Made by a program: the position numbers and the translations under genes. Under the pieces are notes generated by a model. The model was given only the letters and a program-made list of their open reading frames with translations. It was not told the DNA's origin and did not search any database. From positions 1 to 64,000 of the forward strand of contig RPFO01000034.1 of the NCBI GenBank assembly GCA_009746045.1: DNA of 64,000 nt, written 5' to 3'. Shown here in pieces: positions 42,601-50,330 of this stretch. Each line of letters opens with the position of its first letter. The first letter of the stretch is position 1. The DNA is from Mesostigma viride (taxonomy: Eukaryota > Streptophyta > Mesostigmatophyceae > Mesostigmatales > Mesostigmataceae).

Positions 42601-42646
42601 CGGCGAAGTGGACCGTCTTGATGCCCGCGGCTGGACACTTGTTCAT
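36608..42646 (-). CDS. Gypsy Pol with C5 DNA methyltransferase and PHD finger (2,012 aa)
   Basis: Domains by approximate residue: protease 245-350 (VKLDSGAQPLVIS; ALLGVDVLA). C5 cytosine methyltransferase 485-805: motif I LELFAGIGGG, motif IV GWECQGLS with the catalytic Cys but Glu where Pro is usual, motif VI FENV, motif VIII LTHRLRAYW, motif X-like IGQAMSV. A hydrophobic segment near 850 (IILMTALLTSTVLA). RT 965-1220 (SSLDLRSGFHQI; CYIDDVIVF). RNase H 1270-1395 (YTDWSKVGLGAVLA). Integrase 1570-1830: H-H-C-C finger, DLCGPF, VVTDQGGEF and ANGLAERL as the DDE. An SH3-like part near 1880, then a PHD finger 1940-1988 (CQVC...CDQC...H..C...CPVC). The frame is open upstream of this Met to the G7 run at 42783-42789 and encodes the Gag CCHC knuckle there, so the Met is probably not the true start. 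Confidence 0.92.
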   Translation of the reverse strand: MNKCPAAGIKTVHFAEMAGKTDSMEAQVAAIKHGEEATAPPNQFETVYREDPFWAPMPGDVEINAAEATKGKQARSPLSFQQAPMLPAGQLPASFSMPLAGVQSAFEHANPAGLEQRRRLAPVYPMPFIVDVPMFSARQVVDTFGQKGVEWLGSVVSEIQLFADGHDVRTLRNSESVTYGRQPVEAAVPVVQAGVVSTSSQQRTSAVPQVPTVVPYPNGEPSMAFQAVGACGDVWSDMVTCPLVGAVKLDSGAQPLVISTDLATMLNLTYENGGLVESPVSVSGWQGPASKPYAMTAVKVNVIFNPLRASSMTTVSAYALVVNKCGYSALLGVDVLARAMVQVDYRAEEASYIPDWDGAGLKRASVPVSCFSSSAGAARLNPSAAAGVVEVSMVEVRAAGSSAWDKHRTVLPQPTASIAKMRTQWSLDAVTSTRQLAMRKRVTEAVITIPQMASHGLTLLQPGVSEAQGNFSAAILPQAPDFAKGAVVLELFAGIGGGIAGFLAAGGVCRKLIAVEPSHKARQVYFSHCGVLSREYPAQFPPSAWRDPFGECPQDIRAIGEVQVQQLLRRHHAIDLVIAGWECQGLSQAGQGRGLADPRSALFWELLRVVGLLQSRQPHPPAYLFENVVAGDSPHQAVREDWATIVALLGEPIVCDNAGLGGLTHRLRAYWTNVACATDVQAVLGAVARQHPSVSAEVALPSHLVTQKVDSEDRPPYARVNRVGSPMCALPTLVSYQGSTAYRDRGKGLVWDTTTGLLVQPPAEFREASMGFHVGASALPGVLESERWSLIGQAMSVLQVGYVLLASVAVRQSGGASPANPPQQVEARAAKLKRPAATGTSSAWGWRLRQVWTIILMTALLTSTVLAGEPTLHRVIHRAAREAPAVGVTPGVAAFSLFHDDAARAPHLEAHAVAVGDPADTHPWAIGEHLSDAQRSAMLKWLGTARGAFAFTSDELGCFNGGTMRVPLDTDTPLFRRQHRLSQAELDFVAEQCKELEDAGIIRQSSSSYAAAVVVAPKKDAITGAWTGMRMATDLRLLNAHTPVDRYPMPRVDDVLDKISPHVKFVSSLDLRSGFHQIAVAPEDQRKLAFWGGGNLYEWVRMPFGHRNASAVFQRAMDKVLAGLPFAACYIDDVIVFSATFEEHLAHLEQVRLALEEHNMRLHPEKCKFAQRTLSFLGHQIVPGGRTPDAAKVESIVQAAVPTDVSGVRAYLGLAGYYRGYIENFSSKVKPLTELLKKGCVWAWGPAQQRAIETIKQELTSAPILRAPDYALPFVLYTDWSKVGLGAVLAQKDGDGREHVIAYASRSNNPAESRYSSYEGEALAVVWAIKHFRPYLVGRVFTLVTDHQPLQWLMTNTNLTGKLARWAMIIQEYHMTIVHRAGKDHVNADVLSRYAMPTTVDHTGARAMGAEGSSGSVVFVNAAGYAADDEEEAWWRSVEYSVADFGISDDPVRPSPFTPSKAVCAMEEGRSLSFDIDPSLQQLIAVQALLARSSLADCYTADIWLDGRVLEQVQGAVLTPTPVDWTPAQKATELNRVQHRAATYGWEDGVLYKLLGKRRVVVPPPDKRVAIVQAYHERYGHLGGNRTLSLVRTSYWWNNMRHTVAQVVASCVPCARTKANFSADHGAKELMSLPIKGLFYRWHVDLCGPFQESPDGNLYVMVCVESFSKWVELIPIADKHAATTAKHFADIITRFGAPAEVVTDQGGEFRGEFQELLDGCLIDHRRTSREHPQANGLAERLVQTVKQALRKWSLQVPESARWDRELAWIAMGYRMSPQESLATFSPYFLLFGRNPLLPTEAQVAHPEPMAFDNAQQFLVEVLARAETFKKVMPIAMNNLFIAQHRDSLRYAQRRGGAYMARQLRFRPGQYVFLRTQLKHTLDVEAGPTILRIVAIKPSGVAILEGADGSRTTDNLSNLSPCSLPNLVHDLQPHTSRRVKDAQCQVCHRVDQAESMLLCDQCNCGWHMQCLQPVVTSIPEGDWFCPVCTAAQFTSRSLTAVTAALVLVRSLSS

Positions 42647-44481
42647 CAGGTGCCACTTCGTGTCTGCCCCATGCGGCTTCGTGCAGCGGCTTGGACACTC
42701 GCGACTAAGGTGCCCATCCTTGTCGCAAAGGAAGCAGCCCGATTTGCGCGCATCCGTCCTAGTACCCGTCTGTGAGGACGTGCCCCCCCAGCTCGCGTCG
42801 GGGCGGCAGCGTCTTTGTTGCCGCCAGCGGCGTTACCCTGGGTTGCATCATGCGATGAGGCGTTGCGAGACCCCCCTTGGTTCCTGCTAGCACCGTGGCC
42901 GCCTTGCGGGCGCGCTTGTCTTGTGGCAGACGACTCACCCGACTTGGCCTTGGTCAGCGCGTCGACCTTGGCCTGCAGCTCGGCCACCACCGTGCTTACC
43001 GAGATCCGGCCTTGCGCGTGTCGTCGCATCATGGCCCTGACCTCAATGCACAGTGACCGCAATCGCCACGGCTGGCCGTTGGGCGGCGTGGGCAGCTCCA
43101 TCTCCTTGGAGCCTAGCGCTTGCAGCCATTTCTGACACGCCAGCTTTTCGGACCAGTCCTCCACTTCGCCGGCGAACTCCATGAGGCGCTCGTAAGATTG
43201 CTCCGGGGTTTCACCCTCGGCTATCTTGAAACTGCGCCACTCACGCTCTGCCTTGATGGTCTCCACCGGGTATTCCTGGCGAAGGAGGCCCCACAGTTCC
43301 TCGGCAGGGTCGACACCATACATGATGTTGTCATAGTCGGGCTGGCCACGCCCGTCGAAGCCGAACCACACGTCCGTGTGACGCGTGTACAGCGAGACCT
43401 CTCTCCACTGCTCCACCAGCCTAGCCACTCGCCTCAGCGTAAGGCCGTGAAAGAAAAAATGCATGTTGTTCATCACAAACTCATGCATTACAGCGCCTTG
43501 CGTAGTCATGTATTGCAGATCAATCCATGACTTGTACGCGTTGTAGGCCTGCGCCAGCGTGGCCAGATTGCCGGTTGTGGAGAACTTCTCGCGCATGTCC
43601 ACCCGTGGTAGGGTGGGCATCTTCGCGCCTTCCGGTATGAGGCGCACCCTTTGCGGGTACTGCACCCCATCGGCATCCTCCGGCGGTCGCTGAGCTGCGC
43701 GTCCCTGCGCCAGCGTGCTTGGTCGTGCTGCCTCCCGTACTCGGAAAGCCAGCGGCGTGGTTATGTCCTCCATGGGCGGAATGCGCCCGATTGGCACACT
43801 TGACCACCGTGCAGTCGACCCGCCGGTCAGCGCCCCACCGCCTCGCCCAAACGGAATTGAGGCCCCGCCTGGCAGCATGCGTCCTGGTGCACCCCTGTGT
43901 GGGTCCATCGCGCGCGCCAGCCCTGCCCCGTTCTCCTCGTGCAATCCGTCTCGCGCTTGATCGAAAGGCAGGCGCCTGGGCGCCAGCGTATACTCGCCCC
44001 GTGGCTGACCATCCGCCTCACCAAGCAAGTCGTGTTGGGTTAGCGACCCAGCCAAAACCCCCGGTTCCATCGAAGCCCTTCCCGCCGCATTACCTGAGGT
44101 TGGCGGCTGGTCCCGCTCCCTCGGCTCCGCGGCAACACCACTGGGGCCCGGCATCGATGCCTGCCCGTCCCATGGTGTGGACTGCAGATGACGACCCTCT
44201 ACGGCCACCAATCTGTCGGTCACTTCCCGCATCTGCAGCGCCAATTGCTGCTGCAACTGTTGCGACTGTTGCTGCATCTGCGCTTGCATCTGCGCGAACA
44301 GCGCCACCATACTCAGCGGCGCTTCTTGGTCGCGACTCTCACCCACTGCGGGTACGGCGGGAGGAATCCCGCCATTCGACCCCGGAGCGGACGTGTCGGC
44401 ATCTGCTCTATTTGCATCTGCCATGGCTCGAGTCTGCGCTCGCGTCAGTGGCATGCACCAGCTGACCGATGGGCAAAACAA
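42646..44481 (-). CDS. Gag of the gypsy element (611 aa)
   Basis: Starts near the leader. Contains a Gln-rich coiled-coil stretch (about 55-95: QMQAQMQQQSQQLQQQLALQ), Pro/Gly-rich linker, and a retrotransposon Gag core at about 290-500 (FVMNNMHFFFHGLTLRRVAR, WGLLRQEYPVETIKAEREW, SYERLMEFAGEVEDWSEKLA). From about residue 565 the frame is probably wrong: the CCHC knuckle CFLCDKDGHLSREC lies in the Pol frame just downstream (about 42710-42752). A -1 shift at the run GGGGGGG (42783-42789) would give a single Gag-Pol of about 2,600 residues. Either programmed slippage or a one-base deletion explains it. Confidence 0.85.
   Translation of the reverse strand: MFCPSVSWCMPLTRAQTRAMADANRADADTSAPGSNGGIPPAVPAVGESRDQEAPLSMVALFAQMQAQMQQQSQQLQQQLALQMREVTDRLVAVEGRHLQSTPWDGQASMPGPSGVAAEPRERDQPPTSGNAAGRASMEPGVLAGSLTQHDLLGEADGQPRGEYTLAPRRLPFDQARDGLHEENGAGLARAMDPHRGAPGRMLPGGASIPFGRGGGALTGGSTARWSSVPIGRIPPMEDITTPLAFRVREAARPSTLAQGRAAQRPPEDADGVQYPQRVRLIPEGAKMPTLPRVDMREKFSTTGNLATLAQAYNAYKSWIDLQYMTTQGAVMHEFVMNNMHFFFHGLTLRRVARLVEQWREVSLYTRHTDVWFGFDGRGQPDYDNIMYGVDPAEELWGLLRQEYPVETIKAEREWRSFKIAEGETPEQSYERLMEFAGEVEDWSEKLACQKWLQALGSKEMELPTPPNGQPWRLRSLCIEVRAMMRRHAQGRISVSTVVAELQAKVDALTKAKSGESSATRQARPQGGHGASRNQGGSRNASSHDATQGNAAGGNKDAAAPTRAGGARPHRRVLGRMRANRAASFATRMGTLVASVQAAARSRMGQTRSGT
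42783..42789 (-). other. G7 run where the frame changes from Gag to Pol
   Basis: On the minus strand GCT-GGG-GGG-GCA in the Gag frame becomes TGG-GGG-GGC in the Pol frame. No stop lies between this run and the Pol Met, and the zinc knuckle is encoded only after the shift. Confidence 0.7.
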
Positions 44482-44750
44482 GAACCAACAAGCCTAGGTT
44501 TCGCTGAGAAGAAGCAACAACCAAAGGCTTTATAACAGGTGTCAAGGATAACGACTCGACTAGCCTGCCAGAAAAAGACAAGAGCCAGCAAATTCTGGCT
44601 AGTTCTATTTTCTTAAAATCTGTCTCAAGACACTTCCTTTACAAACTGTCAGCCAGGCCGTTCCCTGTACTGCTGATGGTTGCTAAACACTAAAGCCAAC
44701 GTCTTGGCTTCGAACAGAAGGAAGCAGACTACCGGGTAGTCTCTTCGAGT
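44482..44750 (-). other. Leader of the gypsy element
   Basis: About 270 bp between segment A1 and the Gag start. On the minus strand the first bases after A1 are ACTCGAAGAGACTACCCGG; I cannot match this to the 3' end of a familiar tRNA, so the primer is unknown. Confidence 0.5.
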
Positions 44751-45887
44751 AAAGAAAGGAGGGCTCTCAGCCGAGGACAAGGAACTGTCCCTCGTGCCTG
44801 ATAACCACCTTATTGCCTCCCCTGCTATAGAATAATGCTTTCAAAACACACACTTTGCACAGTCTGATGATGAAGCCGCACATGCGGAGTTTATTGAGAA
44901 AGTTAATACAATTACAACACGTTGATAGTCTCAATATCGATGCACTCCATGCTCACGAGCCCGCAGTTAGGCAGCGCTCCATGACATGCTACCGGCCTTG
45001 CTCCCAAGGAAAGGGAGAAACACGAAGGCCACTAACGAGAGACTCGAAGAGACTACACGCTGCGTGAGAGTCCTCTTCGACTATGAACCAAACCATTCGT
45101 CATGCCACACGCATGACACACGCCACACTTGTCAGTCCAGCCAGGAATGCCAAAACTATCTTGCTGCCTGAACCATGCGAATAGAAACCGCATTCCAGTT
45201 GCCGTCCTGGCTTTCTACCACACATGCCAACAAAAGCAGGAAGGCATCCCGACAAATCTAAATTGCTACCCTGTTGCCGATCTCATCTCCTAGAGGCTCC
45301 GGCATTTCTGTCCCTGGGAATGTCCGACATTGAGTCACGTCCAGCAAGGTCGAAGCATAATATCCTTCAGACAATCTGCACGCTCACACCTTGCGTGTGA
45401 GTGGCCCAGCAAACATTGCGTCTAATCGTTCCTTTCTAGAAGAAATCCCTTTTTAGGGCTGCCAGCGATTTCGCATTCATTCCAGCGATCTGGCTCCGCA
45501 CCGCAAATTGTCCTTTTCCATTTTCTGTCCAGTCCTCATAACGTTGACCCGCTATTCTACACCACAAAGACACCTGGCCTGTCAATAGCCTCGGCGCTGT
45601 TGAAGTCCAGCAGTACAGCTTCAGCTCCAGCTGTCCACTAACACGCGTATGATCCTCTCGACGCTGCACACTTGTGCTGCCGTCCGCTCAAGTCAGTGCT
45701 GCGCGCCCAGCTGTGCCTGGCCCGGCGCGCGTGCACGTACACTTTCGTCCGCTCTTATGCTGCAAGTGCTAGTGTCCCCCCCCGGTCACTAGCCTTTGTC
45801 GAAAATGCGTAGAAGACAAATTCCTTGCGCACGTCACCGGTCTTGTGCATAGTGGGCGCCCGGATGACATAGCGCGCGTCCGTGACA
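44751..45887 (-). repeat. Split repeat segment A1 (1,137 bp)
   Basis: 5' repeat of the gypsy element. It begins TGTCACGGACGC on the minus strand and is not followed by a B segment, in contrast to A2. Confidence 0.9.
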
Positions 45888-46144
45888 AGGGTGGTTTACC
45901 GCCAGGGTAATCAGCTTGACCCAAGTGTAGCCTGGCCATTGTATTCCCCATCGTCGGGCTCGTCCCGGATGGGGTTGATGGTACTTACGCAACAAGATAT
46001 CATAACCCCAATCTGCGGTGTACTCAAAGATACATCTGCTGGTTCTGATGTCCCCCTTGGTTAAGACCCATCCAAATTCAACCGGGTCCAGATGTAGTAA
46101 ATCGAGCCGTGTGTTGCCCACGTGTAGCCATGTAATGCTCCCAA

Positions 46145-46293
46145 AATGTCCGTCCTATAGTCAGCGAAAGTTGGTGCGAGAGGTCCCCAGTTCGATTCCG
46201 GTCGGATTCATTTGCAGATCGCGTTTTTCCGCGTTTTCCGCGGCCCGGCACTGAACGCAAATGGTTTTCACCTTTGCGGAGTGCCTGATCAGA
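46145..46293 (+). mobile_element. tRNA-derived SINE, 149 bp
   Basis: Flanked by a 15-bp perfect target duplication ATGTAATGCTCCCAA (46130-46144, 46294-46308). The first ~65 bp are tRNA-like: TAGTCAGCGAAAGTTGG in the A-box position and AGTTCGATTCC, a perfect RNA polymerase III B box, with GTCCG able to pair with CGGAT as an acceptor stem remnant. The remaining body is GC-rich and unrelated to tRNA. The homologous LINE fragment at 13.3-13.5 kb lacks it. The long duplication shows insertion by a LINE machinery. Confidence 0.8.
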
Positions 46294-46500
46294 ATGTAAT
46301 GCTCCCAACCGGGGATAATGGGTCCGGCTGGATCATGCAAGATCTTGGCACAGACCATGGGGCTACGCGTATGCGGTGACACTGGGAAGATGGCGTGTAC
46401 GCATATAAGGTGGATAGTTGATACAGACACCCATTGTGGCCAGGAATAGCTTCCATGCAGCAGTTGTAGTTGGAGCCCGTCATGTGGCAGAACCGTCACG

Positions 46501-47310
46501 TCAGACTAAACCTTTGCACGCAGGCGTGACTCCATCGGCGTAGAAGCTAACCCAGTCGCCGGTTATAATTGGCTTGCGTGGGGCAGTCATCAATGCATGC
46601 CACGCCGCTGGTATCGCACGGGTTTGCCACGCCTGCAGGGAGGGCGTGTGAGGGACCCAAGTGCTGAACTCGTCGTAGCTGAGCCGTCGATACGTAGCGC
46701 CGTGCCCCAGGTAGAGGTCCAGCACCCTGACAATCGGCGGTGACGCGCGCAGAAAGCCATCATACGGGTTGTGTCCGTGGAGAGTGCCGAGGGGCTTGTT
46801 AGTAGCGTCAGTGATCAAGTCATTAAAAAAGAGTGGCTGTCGTGCCACCTCCTCACGGGTAGTAGGGAAGACCAGGCGACCTGGCTTGAGCTTATTGTAA
46901 CCCGTCCATATGCGCTGCCAGTACCATGCATGGGAGTCCTTTGTACGAAATAATTAAGGGTGCTGCACAGTATTCCCGTCCCCAGTTGCCACGAGGTGCC
47001 ACTGGCATGGGTGGAAAGAGAGGCTAGCGTTTCACGAGCAAGCATGCAGCCAGGGTGTGTGTTGACTCCCATAAAAACAGATATCACTTGTTTAGCATAT
47101 AGCGACCACAAACGCCATTGTATGTTGTGGTGGAGCCCTAGGCCCGGCCCCGTGCAACCATGACATCTCTCTGTTGATCCATCCGTGTACCGTTTGGGAG
47201 ATTAAGCCTTTCTGTTTCCAGACAAAATTGCTGCCAATCCGTTGTATGAGCTGTGTGGTGGCGTCATTGGGTGGGTGTGCTTGGCAATAGTACAGAACCT
47301 TAGAGAACAA
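46501..47310 (-). pseudogene. LINE2 ORF2 C-terminal region
   Basis: Frames 47092-47310 (KVLYYCQAHPPNDATTQLIQ, then NFVWKQKG, a typical post-RT thumb-type segment), 46815-47111 and 46501-46848 (KPLGTLHGHNPYDGF, RVLDLYLGHGATYR, GDWVSFYADGV) cover the end of ORF2 in three frames. The last is homologous to 13478-13951. Confidence 0.7.
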
Positions 47311-47345
47311 CAGTTGGTTGACGATCAGGGTTCACCCGCGTAGGC

Positions 47346-48495
47346 TCATGCGGTGGACGGCCCCCCAGCGCCCTGCCGGGTAAGGAGAACGCCTGCAAGT
47401 TTGCCCACGTGGTTGGTTTCATCATACAGGAACGAATGTTGTTCAGCCAAGCGTCCCTCGGGCGTGCATCCGATGGGACAATTGTGCAAAAGGTGGTGAT
47501 CCCCCGGCTTGACCCAGGTCACAGCCAGGTTGGGGAGGGCGGAGCGTAGGTTGTTGGTTTTGCCGATGTGCAGTCCCGTGGACTTGAGCACATTGCATCG
47601 TTGTTGTGTGGCAACAGAATAGGTAGTGATATTTTCCATGACAGCATGCACTTCAGGCAATGAGATACAAACATTTGTTGTGTCATCCACATAAGCCGTT
47701 TGGAATATACCTTTGCCGTTACCTGTCGGGAAGCCCCGAATGCGTGGATCGTTCTGGTGTAGCCAGTAGAGTCCTGCGTGGGCCAAGAGAAATAGAATAG
47801 GGGACATGCAATCTCCTTGTGGGAGCGATCGTGAACTAGCGCCGTTCGCTGACTTGTGTCCATCTATTAGTAAATACCATGCAAGTGATTTGATCATACC
47901 CATAATGACGGTCATGAGTTGTGGGCCAAATCCTAGTGCGGTTAGAATGTGTTCGAGGTATTCCCAGCACATACGGTCAAAGGCTTTTTCGAAATCCCAG
48001 AACAATAAGAAGCCCTCTATATCGTCGCGCCATGCTTTGTCCACAATGTCCATCCATGATGAGGGTGATGCTGTCGTTGATGTGAAGATTGGCCCTAAAG
48101 CCCACTTGCTCCGGACCAATGAGGAAGTCTAGGACGGTGTATAAGCGTCGTTGGATTATTTTACTGATGATTTTGTACGCTACCGTGAGGCCTCCGGAGA
48201 CGGATTGGGCGGTAGTTTTTCCATAGGGTCTTGTCTCCCTTTTTGTACAGTAAGATAAGCGCAGATTCAGCCCAACTGCCGCTTACCTTACCGTGCCGCC
48301 AAATTTCAATAATACATTCATAAAAGTCTATGTGTAGGAGGGACCAGAACGTTTTCCAGAATTCAATAGGCAGACCGTCGACCCCGGGGGCGCGACCGGT
48401 TTTGATGTGTTCCATAGCTGTGGTGGCCTCTTCCATGGAAGGGATTTGATCGAGTTCCTGCTGTTGAGAGCTGGTGTAAGACGACGGGGAATTGC
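47346..48495 (-). pseudogene. LINE2 reverse transcriptase
   Basis: Frame 48161-48436 has GRAPGVDGLPIEFWK and LLYKKGDKTLWKNYRPI (RT motifs 1 and 2). Frame 47346-48119 has LLFWDFEKAFDRM (motif A with both Asp), SRSLPQGDCMSPILF (motif B) and TAYVDDTTNVCIS (motif C, YVDD). A frameshift lies near 48.13-48.16 kb. The catalytic residues are kept, so the copy is younger than LINE1 or lost function through indels only. Confidence 0.85.
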
Positions 48496-48794
48496 ATGGA
48501 GTTGGTGGCCGTAAGTTTACTCAGTTGGACAAGGATTCAAGTGAGCAAACTTTCGGCGCGCAACGCGCGGCTTGTTCAGGAAGTACGGCAAATCGAAAAA
48601 TGCCTAGGCACTTTTCGATTCTACTAGGCTTTTTTTTTTCAGGACTAGTCGGTCGCAACTACCGTAGTAGCGAGGCATTTTATGCGTGCTCGACTGCTCG
48701 GCATTTTGGGTTTAACGGACTGCACTGCACGTCGAATTTGAATGAAAGCAACTGTTGCACACGTTTAGAGCTCGGTGGGTGAGAACAAGCGGAA

Positions 48795-49284
48795 ATGGCT
48801 GCCAAAATGGGCACCGAAACCATGCAATTATGCGGGGGTGGTTGCGGAAACATGACTGGCTCAGTCCACAAGTGCACATGCGGCAAGTGGATGCATGTTT
48901 TTTGTGGCGTCGGCGTGGGAGAAGAAGGTTTTGGACAGAAAATTCTGTGCAAGGAATGCTGCGGCGATACGAAGGAGCCGAAACTTAGTCGCTCCGGATG
49001 ACCTGGGCAATCAGCTTCATAGCGCGAAAGGCATTGACAAGAGGGCTGCTAATGATAAAGAAGCCCACTCTGATGGGGAAGAAGATGAACAGCGGGATGC
49101 TGAGGACAGGGCCCTTCTAGCACGCGACATGGCCAGATTGGAAGTTGACCTTGACGAAGTGGACCATGCCGTTTTAAGTGGGCAAATGAAGGCCATGGCA
49201 GCTAAGCAGCAAGCTGGGACGGCGACCAATGTATTCAAGGGCACCAGAAAGCAGGTACAGGGCGAAGTATTTTTGAAATCATGA
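48795..49284 (+). CDS. Zinc-finger-like ORF inside the TIR element
   Basis: Frame 48795-49001 encodes a compact Cys/His module: CGGGC, then CTCGKWMHVFC and, after GEEGFGQKI, CKECC. The spacing (C-x3-C, C-x-C, H-x2-C, C-x2-C) is PHD- or RING-like. An overlapping frame 48895-49284 carries an acidic, Asp/Glu-rich helix (DGEEDEQRDAEDRALLARDM) and could be the continuation after a frameshift or a splice. The start ATG is 15 bp after an in-frame-neutral spacer. It may be the DNA- or chromatin-binding N-terminus of a transposase whose catalytic part is lost. Function is inferred only from the zinc ligands. Confidence 0.45.
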
Positions 49285-49334
49285 CAGGCTGCCTGCTGCG
49301 GACTTTCGTTTTGCGGTATATAGCGGTCATGCAT

Positions 49335-49520
49335 TCAGTTTAAGCCGTCTTTAGCGGTCATGCGGTCTGCTTGGAGGAGGCGGTACCTAATGGCTGCCGC
49401 GTTGGCCGGTGGCTGTGTCGCAATGGTGTCCACAGCGTCGACTAGTTGCGTAATGGTGTGAGGCGCTGAGTCCTCCCCATCGGCGGGGGAATGGGAGGCG
49501 GCTGACGGTGATTCCGCCAT
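49335..49520 (-). CDS. Hypothetical small protein, 61 aa
   Basis: Opposite-strand frame within the TIR element, starting MAESPSAASHSPADGEDS and ending near the element's middle. Upstream of it (49581-49664) lies the block shared with 2827-2909, which likewise precedes a minus-strand frame. Could be a first exon. No recognised domain. Confidence 0.3.
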   Translation of the reverse strand: MAESPSAASHSPADGEDSAPHTITQLVDAVDTIATQPPANAAAIRYRLLQADRMTAKDGLN

Positions 49521-49580
49521 GGCTAGTTTCCGGAAAATACGAACCCTGCCTGTGCTGCGTTTTATGATATTGCGCTAAAT

Positions 49581-49664
49581 CTTGGGCGATGGCGGCCGCA
49601 AATTATATCATCGTGTTCGTCATCAAAAAGCGCGTCTACTGCAATTTACCCGACCAAATTTCAT
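49581..49664. repeat. Dispersed ~83-bp block (copy 2)
   Basis: See 2827-2909. Located between the small minus-strand ORF and the Gly-Met repeat. Confidence 0.75.
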
Positions 49665-49722
49665 GCCCGGATGTAAAAGTTATGAGCATTCTCGGCATCC
49701 ATAGCTCGTCACACCGTAAACC

Positions 49723-49726
<4 letters not shown>

Positions 49727-49759
<33 letters not shown>

Positions 49760-50330
49760 GCTATGGATGGCATGGGCATGGGCGGTGGCATGGGCATGGG
49801 CGGTGGCATGGGCATGGGGCTGGGCATGGGCCGGGCTGGCATGGGCGGCGGTGGGATGGGCATGGACGGTGGCATGGGCGGTGGCATGGGTAGCGCTGGC
49901 ATGGGCATGGGCGGTGGCATGAGCGGTGGCATGGGCGGCGCTTGCATGGGCGGCACTGGCATGTAATTTGGGCATGGGCGGTGGCATGGGCATGGGCATG
50001 GGCATGGGCATGGTTGGTGGCATGGGCATGGGCATGGGCGGTGGCATGGGCATGGGCATGGGCGGTGGCATGGGCATGGGCATGGGCATGGCTGGCATGG
50101 GCGGTGGCATGGGCATGGGGCTGGGAATGGGCATGGCTGGCATGGGCGGCTGTGGGATGGGCATGGGGCTGGGCGGCGGTGGCATGGGCGGCGGCATGGG
50201 CATGGGCATGCATGGCTGGCATGGGCGGTGGTGGCATGGGCATGGGCGGCGGCATGGGCATGGCTGGCATGGCTGGCATGGGTGGTGGCATAGGCATGGG
50301 CATGGGCATAGGCGGAATGGGAGGCACAGC
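49727..50330. repeat. (GGCATG)n minisatellite, ~600 bp
   Basis: Imperfect 6-bp unit GGCATG with GGCGGT and GCTGGC variants. It is open in several frames on both strands: plus gives GMGMGGGMGMG, minus gives PMPMPPPMP or HAHAHA. Translations cannot be used as evidence of a gene, although a Gly-Met-rich protein (for example 49589-49966) cannot be excluded. Confidence 0.9.

Larger units (their letters stand above)
35157..45887 (-). mobile_element. Ty3/gypsy-type element with DNA methyltransferase, PHD finger and split direct repeats
   Basis: 10.7 kb, minus strand, target duplication AGGG (35153-35156, 45888-45891), ends TGTC...GACA. Reading the minus strand the order is A1 (45887-44751), leader, Gag, Pol, polypurine tract, B1 (36582-36439), GC, A2 (36436-35301), B2 (35300-35157). 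A1 and A2 differ at about four positions in 1.13 kb, indicating a recent insertion. Pol carries protease, C5 methyltransferase, RT, RNase H, DDE integrase and PHD. The frames are nearly intact: a single shift at a G7 run separates Gag from the Gag zinc knuckle and Pol. It lies between the 3' ends of LINE1 and LINE2. Confidence 0.9.

Noticed and set aside
43719..44465. 248-codon plus-strand frame
   Set aside because: Antisense to Gag of the gypsy element; no domain.
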